Virus record (IMG/VR): IMGVR_UViG_3300023222_000117
Coordinates: 1-28,288 of that record
DNA from: a virus
Reading direction: 5' to 3' (one strand)
Length of the DNA stretch: 28,288 nucleotides
The notes below the pieces were generated by a model. That model was not told where the DNA came from. It did no database searches and saw nothing but the letters and a program-made list of their open reading frames with translations. Below, piece after piece: positions 6,713-12,090 of this stretch (the first letter of the stretch is position 1; each line of letters starts with the position of its first letter). The position numbers and the translations under genes were made by a program.

Positions 6713-7129
6713 ATGAGATACATAATTGCAAGTATAATAATCCCATGGTTAGCCGCAACGGCTGGTTATGGGCAGAAAATTGACTTGAGTTGGGATAAAA
6801 ACAGCGAATCCGACTTAGGGGGGTATAGGATATATTTTAGTACAGACTCCTTGAGTCTCAATTCACTAGCTGATGTTGGCTGGGGTGAGACTGACCCAGA
6901 AGACGAGACTAGAGTTAAAGAGAGAGTCAACTGGAATTGGGAATCAAACATTCGTTATTTTGTAGGAGTGACAGCTTACGACCAGGCGGGTAATGAAAGC
7001 GGCATGTCTGTAATAATAGGCTTTGATTTCATTGATAGAGCGAGCCCTGATATAGTTGAAAATCTTGTAGTAATTAGAACCGACAAGGATGGCAATGTTA
7101 GGACTTATAGATTAGTTGAACAGGAGTGA
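6713..7129 (+). CDS. Secreted fibronectin type III domain protein
   Basis: 138 residues; ATG with GAGGAG seven bases upstream. Residues 1-20 are a signal peptide (I-I-A-S-I-I-I-P-W-L-A-A-T-A-G-Y-G-Q). Residues about 22-108 form one fibronectin III domain: I-D-L-S-W-D-K-N, then D-L-G-G-Y-R-I-Y-F-S and the closing F-V-G-V-T-A-Y-D-Q-A-G-N-E-S-G. The last 30 residues are charged. It has its own promoter (P2), separate from the tail operon. FN3 domains mediate binding to proteins or glycans; an exported one from its own transcription unit looks like a moron gene acting at the infected-cell surface. That role is inference. Confidence 0.75.
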   Translation: MRYIIASIIIPWLAATAGYGQKIDLSWDKNSESDLGGYRIYFSTDSLSLNSLADVGWGETDPEDETRVKERVNWNWESNIRYFVGVTAYDQAGNESGMSVIIGFDFIDRASPDIVENLVVIRTDKDGNVRTYRLVEQE

Positions 7130-7152
7130 AGAGATTAATCTGGTAATTGCAC

Positions 7153-7169
7153 CGTTCAAGCTCTGAACG
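7153..7169. promoter_or_regulatory. Inverted repeat upstream of the HTH gene
   Basis: CGTTCA-AGCTC-TGAACG is a perfect 6-bp inverted repeat, 24 bases before the ATG of the HTH/zinc protein gene. It could be an operator for autoregulation or an RNA hairpin near the ribosome site. No T run follows, so it is not a terminator. Confidence 0.4.
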
Positions 7170-7192
7170 CACCTTTTAAAGGATTATATGCT

Positions 7193-7588
7193 ATGAAAAC
7201 GATTGATATCACAGGTGATGATATTGCGGAGGTTAAAACCCTTCGTTGCGGGAATATCAGTTTTGGAAATATTGCAAAAGAAACCGGCATTTCTAAGGGT
7301 ACAGTATATAGGATAGTAAGCAATCGATTCCATAAAAAACCCCTCGTTCCAGCTTGCGCCATTCACGGACCCGAGTGTGAACACCGATGTAAACCCGACA
7401 AACCAAAGCGCAAACGTAAACCAGGCTGGAAAGTTTGGCTTGATATTAAATGTGATTGCGGTGGCTATTTATCTATTATTTGCTATTCAAACAAAACTGA
7501 GACTATAGAAATTGCAGAATATGTTTGTGATGATTGTGGGAAAGAAAAATCTTTTGAGCTTCAAACTAAATATAGAACCATAACTTAA
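7193..7588 (+). CDS. HTH and zinc-ribbon DNA-binding protein, candidate regulator
   Basis: 131 residues; ATG after AAAGGA. Residues about 22-46 (F-G-N-I-A-K-E-T-G-I-S-K-G-T-V-Y-R-I-V-S-N) are a clear helix-turn-helix of the resolvase/AsnC-like type. A basic linker K-P-K-R-K-R-K-P follows. Cysteines at about 55, 62 and 66 and at 87, 89, 97, 112 and 115 suggest one or two zinc sites. It sits in the P2 unit with a perfect inverted repeat just upstream. Inference: it may bind that repeat, or the 18-bp palindrome shared by the four promoters, and so set early versus late or lysogenic choice. A role as a small terminase-like HTH is less likely given the position. Confidence 0.65.
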   Translation: MKTIDITGDDIAEVKTLRCGNISFGNIAKETGISKGTVYRIVSNRFHKKPLVPACAIHGPECEHRCKPDKPKRKRKPGWKVWLDIKCDCGGYLSIICYSNKTETIEIAEYVCDDCGKEKSFELQTKYRTIT

Positions 7589-7617
7589 TATAAATACTAA
7601 CCCAAAAAGGAGATACC

Positions 7618-7722
7618 ATGAAAGCAGACCAAGAGCCGGGTGATGGGTCAGACCCGGCTGATGATTCACCAAAAGAAACCCCAACCACCTACCCAGGCTT
7701 GCCACCCTGGACTGACCGGTAA
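7618..7722 (+). CDS. 34-residue acidic, proline-rich peptide
   Basis: A short frame with a strong ribosome site (AAGGAG, six bases before ATG) and a terminator 5 bases after the stop. Seven Asp/Glu and eight Pro in 34 residues; the C-terminus reads Y-P-G-L-P-P-W-T-D-R. The coding DNA holds a perfect 8-bp inverted repeat, AGCCGGGT and ACCCGGCT, ten bases apart. No family is recognised. Small acidic phage peptides often bind host enzymes, but nothing here shows a target. Confidence 0.55.
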   Translation: MKADQEPGDGSDPADDSPKETPTTYPGLPPWTDR

Positions 7723-7726
7723 ACTT

Positions 7727-7763
7727 AAAACCGCCATTACTAAAAAGTTTTGGCGGTTTTTTT
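7727..7763 (+). terminator. Rho-independent terminator of the P2 unit
   Basis: AAAACCGCCA (7727-7736) pairs with TGGCGGTTTT (7751-7760), followed by further T residues. It ends the unit that begins at P2, 20 bases before promoter P3. Confidence 0.9.
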
Positions 7764-7782
7764 AATTAAAAAATAATAACCC

Positions 7783-7810
7783 TTGTTATTCAAATATAAT
7801 ATGTTATATT
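7783..7810 (+). promoter_or_regulatory. Promoter P3 with the same palindromic 18-mer
   Basis: TTGTTA (7783-7788), a 16-base spacer, TATATT (7805-7810) with an extended TG. AATATAATATGTTATATT at 7793-7810 is identical to P2 and is followed by TG, giving TATATTTG. It lies right after a terminator and before the long early operon. Confidence 0.7.
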
Positions 7811-7850
7811 TGATAGTGTAGGCAATAACTAACCAATCGAGGGAAACAAA

Positions 7851-8099
7851 ATGTGGTGGACAATGAAACATAACAACTCGGGGAACAAGCAACCATCAAC
7901 AACAATGTTCGATGCAGTTGGCGATGAGGTTATAACTAAATTTGGGCATTATAATGACCAGCAATTCACAGAATACAAGTGTGGTTTTATTGCTGGGAGA
8001 AAGGTTGACCCAATTATTCCGAGAACTGATTGGGGTCTGCTCGGATTTTACGACGCTAAGGCAATTAAACATTTTGAGAAAGGAGTTGCCCATGTGTAA
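7851..8099 (+). CDS. Hypothetical first gene of the early operon
   Basis: 82 residues; ATG with GAGGG seven bases upstream, about 35 bases after the predicted P3 start. It begins M-W-W-T-M-K-H-N-N-S and has a middle Y-K-C-G-F-I-A-G-R-K motif. No membrane segment and no known domain. As the first gene after an early-type promoter it may act against a host function, which is inference from position only. Its last 8 bases overlap the next gene. Confidence 0.6.
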   Translation: MWWTMKHNNSGNKQPSTTMFDAVGDEVITKFGHYNDQQFTEYKCGFIAGRKVDPIIPRTDWGLLGFYDAKAIKHFEKGVAHV

Positions 8100-8355
8100 C
8101 TGTCAATATGCAGCATGTCCGGAAGAACATCCGAAAAAGGATTGGGGGGAGATGGTCGAAGATAAACTTAGTGATTATGCGCTTGCTATTGAAACAGGCG
8201 CTTTCGATAAGGCTGATGTGTTTTACGAGCAATTAAGAAGTTTACAATACGATTACGCCGAAGAATTTAATCTTAAGATTGGCCAGAGACATTCTTTTGC
8301 TGACAGACTGATGGCTTTAGAAACATTACACTGTAGGAAAGAAGATGAATCTTAA
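8092..8355 (+). CDS. Hypothetical early protein with N-terminal Cys cluster
   Basis: 87 residues. The ATG at 8092 has AGGAG eight bases upstream; a longer frame reaches back to 7942, but that stretch is a shadow of the preceding gene. It starts M-C-N-C-Q-Y-A-A-C-P-E-E-H, a possible zinc or disulphide site. The rest is helical and acidic. No recognised family. Confidence 0.6.
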   Translation: MCNCQYAACPEEHPKKDWGEMVEDKLSDYALAIETGAFDKADVFYEQLRSLQYDYAEEFNLKIGQRHSFADRLMALETLHCRKEDES

Positions 8356-8404
8356 AGGACTAAATTGTCACGTCGAGCGAACAGATGAAAGGAGTGCGTA
8401 CTGA
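8345..8404 (+). CDS. Possible 19-residue peptide
   Basis: ATG-AAT-CTT to TGA, overlapping the previous gene by 11 bases and the next ATG by one base. It contains the AGGAG of the next gene and may serve only as a coupling leader. Weak support. Confidence 0.2.
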   Translation: MNLKGLNCHVERTDERSAY

Positions 8405-8775
8405 TGACGACGCCACATAAGCAGGCATGGCAAGCCACTTTTGTTTACAAAAATAGATATAATCAATTTGAAGGTTTATCAATGGCTTTTTGGCGAAGCT
8501 TAGGTGACGATGAGAAAGAATTGGTTAGAATATCATTAAAGGATATTGACAATTTACCGGATGAATCAGAATTAAAAAGGAGCAACAGCTTGGATAATAA
8601 GAATAACGATTACAGAATTACAAGTTTATATTTAAACACAGAAAATGACCCCCCGTACGATAAACTTCAGCGTGAGACGTTATCAGGTAACTTCTTTACT
8701 TGGGCACTGAGACGGGTTGATGAATTTTATGCATCATTAAAAGGCAAAGACAAGGATAAAATCTTAAAGGAGTAA
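8404..8775 (+). CDS. Hypothetical early protein
   Basis: 123 residues; ATG with AAAGGAG ten bases upstream. The sequence is charged and probably mixed alpha/beta: an N-terminal A-F-W-R-S-L-G-D-D-E-K-E-L segment and a C-terminal lysine-rich helix (S-L-K-G-K-D-K-D-K-I-L-K-E). No motif recognised. It is colinear with and tightly spaced to other early genes. Confidence 0.6.
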   Translation: MTTPHKQAWQATFVYKNRYNQFEGLSMAFWRSLGDDEKELVRISLKDIDNLPDESELKRSNSLDNKNNDYRITSLYLNTENDPPYDKLQRETLSGNFFTWALRRVDEFYASLKGKDKDKILKE

Positions 8776-8779
8776 AGAT

Positions 8780-8956
8780 ATGCCTAATAAATTGATTAAA
8801 CCGATAGATGCGTTAAGATTAAAGAACACCAGGCTTAATATCGTTAAAGATAATCTTGCTTTAAATCTACCTGAAAGCATAGCCAAGACGCAACACTTAC
8901 ATGAGTTAATTTTAGAGGCTCAAATAGAAGAACTTGAAAATGAACTGGCGCGGTAA
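8780..8956 (+). CDS. Small hypothetical helical protein
   Basis: 58 residues; ATG with AAAGGAG eight bases upstream and 4 bases after the previous stop. Mostly helix-forming residues, ending in an acidic amphipathic stretch (E-A-Q-I-E-E-L-E-N-E-L-A-R) that could be a short coiled coil. It is a clear coding frame by spacing and ribosome site. Function unknown. Confidence 0.6.
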   Translation: MPNKLIKPIDALRLKNTRLNIVKDNLALNLPESIAKTQHLHELILEAQIEELENELAR

Positions 8957-8967
8957 GGATTTTTTAT

Positions 8968-9189
8968 ATGAATAAGAAAAAAATTGCAACTTGGTTTAAT
9001 TCCTTATCAGAGAAAAATAAGCAAAAATTTGCAAAAGATTTTTTTAATAAGCAATACGGTGATTTGACCAACATGGAAGTATCTATAATCTATAATCAAA
9101 TGCACATCCCCAGGCAATGTCCAGAACATCCAGAGTCAGATTCAGAAATAAAAGAATCTTGGGAAAGGCATTGCAATGACATACAATAA
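8968..9189 (+). CDS. Small hypothetical protein
   Basis: 73 residues; ATG preceded by AAGGA eight bases upstream. A basic N-terminus (M-N-K-K-K-I-A-T-W-F-N-S-L) and an acidic C-terminus with two Cys (Q-C-P-E-H-P and H-C-N-D). It shares the C-P-E-H-P string with the protein at 8092 (C-P-E-E-H-P), perhaps by chance. Between this gene and the annealing-protein gene are about 100 bases with only a 15-codon frame at 9226 and no clear promoter. Confidence 0.55.
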   Translation: MNKKKIATWFNSLSEKNKQKFAKDFFNKQYGDLTNMEVSIIYNQMHIPRQCPEHPESDSEIKESWERHCNDIQ

Positions 9190-9292
9190 CATATCAATAC
9201 CCAATGTTCTTTAGAGAAAGTTTCTATGAGTAAGCCATGCATGGTATTCACCGAGATTGCAACTAATTTTTAAATTGAGGAGAAAAAGAGAA

Positions 9293-9979
9293 ATGAGTGA
9301 AATGTTAGAAATCCCGGTTAGGGTAGATAATCTAAAAATATGGGATGCCGTAAAAACTCCCCCACCTGAAGCAATGAAAAAGATTGCAGGCGGTAGGCTT
9401 TCCGGCATGACCGACATTAGCCCACAATGGCGCATTAAAATAATGACTGAGATGTTCGGTGCCGTTGGCTTTGGATGGACATACGAAATTGAAAAACAGT
9501 GGCTGGAAAAACTTGAAGGTGTGTCCGATGTGTGTGCATTCTCTAATATCAGATTGAAGTACAAGGCTGATGGTGAAAAAGGTGAATGGTCTGAATGGAT
9601 TCAAGGTACAGGTGGAAGTAAGATAGCTACTATGGAAAAAGGCGGTTTACACGTTTCCGATGAATGCTACAAAATGGCAACCACGGACGCTTTGAGCGTA
9701 GCAATGAAAGCTATCGGAGTTGGGGCAGATGTTTACTTGGGTCAGGTTGACCACAGCAGTAAGTACTCAGAGAAGAAAGGTAATCCTGTGCCGGCAAATA
9801 ATTTCATCAAACCAGAAACAGTGCAAAAGATAAAAAAAGAAATGAAAAAATCCGAAGACCCTGAATTGTTATGGGAGTCTGTGAGAGGTGATTTTAAAAA
9901 GGTTGATGACATCTCTGTTGAGAAAGTTAAGCAAATCAGCAACTCAATCGTTGAGTATTTGAAAAATGAAAACAGTTGA
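9293..9979 (+). CDS. Rad52/22-like single-strand annealing protein
   Basis: 228 residues; ATG at 9293 has GAGGAG about ten bases upstream, better than the TTG 36 bases earlier. Residues about 40-150 hold the Rad52/22-type core used by phage recombinases: I-S-P-Q-W-R-I-K-I-M-T-E-M-F-G, the F-G-W-T-Y strand, G-T-G-G-S-K near 106, and E-C-Y-K-M-A-T-T-D-A-L-S-V-A-M-K-A-I-G-V-G-A-D-V-Y. The C-terminus is a charged tail. These proteins anneal complementary single strands during recombination-dependent replication. The next gene is a YqaJ-type exonuclease overlapping by 14 bases, the usual exonuclease/annealase pairing. Confident on role, less on exact subfamily (Rad52, Sak or ERF). Confidence 0.75.
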   Translation: MSEMLEIPVRVDNLKIWDAVKTPPPEAMKKIAGGRLSGMTDISPQWRIKIMTEMFGAVGFGWTYEIEKQWLEKLEGVSDVCAFSNIRLKYKADGEKGEWSEWIQGTGGSKIATMEKGGLHVSDECYKMATTDALSVAMKAIGVGADVYLGQVDHSSKYSEKKGNPVPANNFIKPETVQKIKKEMKKSEDPELLWESVRGDFKKVDDISVEKVKQISNSIVEYLKNENS

Positions 9980-10595
9980 CGCGGAGGTTGGGTCGGACCT
10001 ATGGATATATTTACATATTGGCAAGGTTTCCGGCCATGGGTTTAAAAAGATTTTAGCTAAGGGCAACGGTAAAACTAGAGCCTCATATTTAAAGCAGCTT
10101 ATCACAGAAAGGCAAACTGGTATCTCTTCTATGCCTTGCCAAGAAGTTTTGCAGAACAATCGCGGAGCTTTATTAGAGCCGGAGTTTATATCAAGATATG
10201 AATCAGGGTGGGATATTGAAGAAACTGGCAAAGTTGTAATTATTAATGACGATATAGTTTTAAGTCCGGACATATTGAATTGTAATTTATTCGAAGAAAG
10301 ACGGAGCGGGGCAGAGATTAAGTGTTATGGAATCGATAAACATAATAAACTAGATGGCATGTTCCCAGGCGATAAGGCACAGGTTCAAGGCTACATCGGA
10401 TATATGGAGGCCGAGTTCTGGGATTATATCCTTGGTCATCCTGAAGCAGAAGAGGAATATAAATGCTTTCGGGTTCAACCCGACCAAGAATACATAGACA
10501 ACCTAAAAAATGAAGTCACCCGGTTTGTTGAAGAACTTAAGACCGGCGCCGACTTGGAAGGTAAGTTAAAAGAATCAATTGAGGAGGAGAAATGA
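9966..10595 (+). CDS. YqaJ/lambda-exo-like 5'-3' exonuclease
   Basis: 209 residues. The YqaJ nuclease signatures are in order: G-S-D-L-W near residue 9, R-G-A-L-L-E-P-E-F with Glu at about 71, S-P-D at about 100-102, A-E-I-K (Glu 117, Lys 119) and Q-V-Q-G-Y-I-G-Y-M near 139-147. These match the PD-(D/E)xK core and the Gln motif of lambda exonuclease relatives, which chew one strand of double-stranded ends for the partner annealase upstream. It overlaps that gene by 14 bases and the next by 4, so expression is coupled. Length fits the family (about 200-230). Confidence 0.85.
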   Translation: MKTVDAEVGSDLWIYLHIGKVSGHGFKKILAKGNGKTRASYLKQLITERQTGISSMPCQEVLQNNRGALLEPEFISRYESGWDIEETGKVVIINDDIVLSPDILNCNLFEERRSGAEIKCYGIDKHNKLDGMFPGDKAQVQGYIGYMEAEFWDYILGHPEAEEEYKCFRVQPDQEYIDNLKNEVTRFVEELKTGADLEGKLKESIEEEK

Positions 10596-10849
10596 AGGAA
10601 TTTTTACTTGATTTGACGGAAGTAAAAGAAGAGAATCGAGATAATTACCATACAGTTGCTTATGATATTGGAAAAATAAAATGCTGTCTAGGTAAACATG
10701 AATGTGATTTTGATTTAATTGAAGAAAGTATCGAGAAGAAATATTTAAATAAACTTCAAAATAAAAAGTCTGAATTCAATGAGCATAAACCCACAGGTAC
10801 GTCCCTGAATACAATTCCAGTTGGGGCTAAGATAACGAGAATAAAATGA
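10592..10849 (+). CDS. Small hypothetical protein in recombination module
   Basis: 85 residues; ATG overlaps the exonuclease stop (ATGA) and has GAGGAGGAG upstream. It is acidic with one Cys pair (K-C-C-L-G-K-H-E-C-D) that might bind zinc. The C-terminus P-T-G-T-S-L-N-T-I-P-V-G-A-K-I resembles a short beta tail. No family recognised. Coupling to the exonuclease hints at a recombination accessory. Confidence 0.55.
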   Translation: MKEFLLDLTEVKEENRDNYHTVAYDIGKIKCCLGKHECDFDLIEESIEKKYLNKLQNKKSEFNEHKPTGTSLNTIPVGAKITRIK

Positions 10850-10914
10850 AGCCAGGCGTACCAATACTAATAAAATCCGGCAAGATAACAAACTTCAATG
10901 AAGGAGAAAGATGA
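10846..10914 (+). CDS. Possible 22-residue coupled peptide
   Basis: ATG overlaps the previous stop (ATGA) and its own TGA overlaps the next ATG (ATGA). Its 3' end includes the AAGGAG for the next gene. Sequence M-K-P-G-V-P-I-L-I-K-S-G-K. It fills an otherwise empty gap with perfect overlaps at both ends, so it is probably translated, but it may only be a coupler. Confidence 0.35.
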   Translation: MKPGVPILIKSGKITNFNEGER

Positions 10915-11243
10915 CTGAAGAAATAAAAGATGTTAGTGATGCATTGCAGTTTCTGGCTAATACAGATGAAAGCGCAGCCCAAGCAATCGCTTACGCTGAG
11001 TATTTGAAGCGTTCTAAGGATACCAAAAAGGCTGTCGTAAAAATGATTTCAACGTTAAGTAGTGACGCAGCAAGAGAAACCGAGGCTTTAGCAAGTGAAG
11101 AATACAAAGAGCACTTGATTAAACTAAAGGATGCTGAATCTGATGCTTTGATTCTCAAAAACAAAAGGCATACTTTGGAGTTGAGAATTGAAATTTGGCG
11201 TTCAAAGAATGCAAATAGACGGCAAGCAGGGGGTAACATATGA
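10911..11243 (+). CDS. Helical early protein of recombination module
   Basis: 110 residues; ATG with AAGGAG upstream. Nearly all helix: residues about 25-105 are rich in Ala, Glu, Lys and Leu with heptad-like spacing (Y-A-E-Y-L-K-R-S-K-D-T-K-K-A-V, then L-I-K-L-K-D-A-E-S-D-A-L-I), so a coiled coil is likely. Proteins of this appearance are common next to annealase/exonuclease pairs in phages, without assigned function. It overlaps the following gene by 4 bases. Confidence 0.6.
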   Translation: MTEEIKDVSDALQFLANTDESAAQAIAYAEYLKRSKDTKKAVVKMISTLSSDAARETEALASEEYKEHLIKLKDAESDALILKNKRHTLELRIEIWRSKNANRRQAGGNI

Positions 11244-11413
11244 AGCTATTAGAGATAGAAGGCAATTCCAACGTAGTGAACTTTATCCGGGTTCACACAG
11301 ATGAACTGTATTCAGGATATAAGGCCTTTGTTAAGCTTTTCGGAAAGTATAACAATCCACATGAATTTATTCAAATAATCGCTGAGCTTGAATCTGGTTT
11401 TACTAAGAATTAG
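11240..11413 (+). CDS. Small hypothetical protein
   Basis: 57 residues; ATG overlaps the previous stop and has a GGGGG run six bases upstream. It reads M-K-L-L-E-I-E-G-N-S-N-V-V-N-F-I-R-V and ends in an amphipathic helix (F-I-Q-I-I-A-E-L-E-S-G-F). A well-formed frame in the operon, and the last before the structured RNA at 11420. Similar short proteins in other phages display as KTSC-like folds (I-R-x-V-x-Y-x-x-Y); the order here is similar but not decisive. Confidence 0.55.
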   Translation: MKLLEIEGNSNVVNFIRVHTDELYSGYKAFVKLFGKYNNPHEFIQIIAELESGFTKN

Positions 11414-11419
11414 TTCATT

Positions 11420-11543
11420 GAAAATATGAGAGTGGCGGAAACGCAGTTAAACGGGTGAAAAGGCATTGCCCGGTACGGTTGAAAAATACCGGTAACACTC
11501 AAAAGTATTAGGCCGACGATACGAATTGTACTCTCATATTTTC
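11420..11543 (+). ncRNA. Structured RNA E1, 14-bp closing stem, multibranched
   Basis: A perfect 14-bp inverted repeat, GAAAATATGAGAGT (11420-11433) and ACTCTCATATTTTC (11530-11543), encloses 96 bases with several helices: GCG-GAAA-CGC with a GNRA tetraloop (11435-11444); GGGTG/CACTC (11453-11457 with 11496-11500) enclosing GGC/GCC and CGGTA/TACCG (11471-11475 with 11487-11491); and GTAT/ATAC (11505-11508 with 11519-11522). The closing stem also reads as a tRNA acceptor (GAGAGTG with TACTCTC), but no T-arm is present. No protein frame crosses it. It lies inside the early operon, so it is probably processed from or acts within that transcript. Its left arm matches RNA A. Confidence 0.55.
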
Positions 11544-11565
11544 TTAATTTAAAAGGAGAAACATA

Positions 11566-11601
11566 ATGTCAAATTCAAAAGGAGTTTTATTGTGGACATA
11601 A
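11566..11601 (+). CDS. Possible 11-codon leader peptide
   Basis: ATG with AAAAGGAG seven bases upstream; the frame M-S-N-S-K-G-V-L-L-W-T ends at 11601 and contains a second AAAAGGAG that serves the GTG start of the next gene. The overlap suggests translational coupling between leader and gene. Confidence 0.3.
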   Translation: MSNSKGVLLWT

Positions 11602-11792
11602 CTCTTGTATTTAGAAGCGGTAGGATGTTTGAAAAAACAGAAAGGTTTACAATAAAAAACTGGCAATTGCCAATACCTAGAAGTGGTGATTATGTAGAAA
11701 GCGATAAAAAGAGTGTTGGAGGAGAGGTAAGTCGGGTTGAATTTGATATTGATAAACAAGAAATTTTTGTCATTCTCATTCATAGCGGATGA
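11592..11792 (+). CDS. Small hypothetical beta protein, GTG start
   Basis: 66 residues from GTG at 11592, with AAAAGGAG (11577-11584) seven bases upstream. Sequence pattern M-D-I-T-L-V-F-R-S-G-R, then W-Q-L-P-I-P-R-S-G-D-Y-V and E-F-D-I-D-K-Q-E-I-F-V-I-L looks like a small beta barrel (SH3/KOW-like). No known family. Followed by 73 bases without a gene. Confidence 0.55.
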   Translation: MDITLVFRSGRMFEKTERFTIKNWQLPIPRSGDYVESDKKSVGGEVSRVEFDIDKQEIFVILIHSG

Positions 11793-11865
11793 TTTACTGA
11801 CCCCGTATTCCAAAATGGAAAGGACTCCCAGACCCCGATAAAATTAAAATAGAGGATAAAACATC

Positions 11866-12090
11866 ATGATAAAAGTAACTGAAGTAAATTTAAGCGAAAT
11901 TACGTTACATTTAAAATTTTCTGAATCATATGAATGGTTCAAAGACTTTCTGGATGAAACGAAATTTGAAACCGGCCGCAACATAACTAAACTACGCTCT
12001 ATGATTCAGTCTATGGTTGAATCTATAGATGATGCACAAGAATATATTGACAAGCCGATTACAGAACGAATAAAGGATAAAACATCATGA
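11866..12090 (+). CDS. Small hypothetical protein upstream of replication gene
   Basis: 74 residues; ATG with AGAGGA upstream. Mixed beta start (V-T-E-V-N-L-S-E-I-T-L-H-L-K-F) and helical C-terminus. The DNA around its start (AGGATAAAACATCATGA) is repeated almost exactly at the start of the next gene (12072-12089), and the last residues are encoded by that repeat. It overlaps the next gene by 4 bases. Function unknown. Confidence 0.55.
   Translation: MIKVTEVNLSEITLHLKFSESYEWFKDFLDETKFETGRNITKLRSMIQSMVESIDDAQEYIDKPITERIKDKTS

Noticed and set aside
7942-8091. Longer 5' extension of the 8092 gene
   Set aside because: It overlaps the preceding gene fully in another frame; the ATG at 8092 has AGGAG at ideal distance.
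9226-9273. 15-codon frame before the annealing protein
   Set aside because: Too short, and the ribosome site is weak; the real start of the downstream gene is well supported at 9293.
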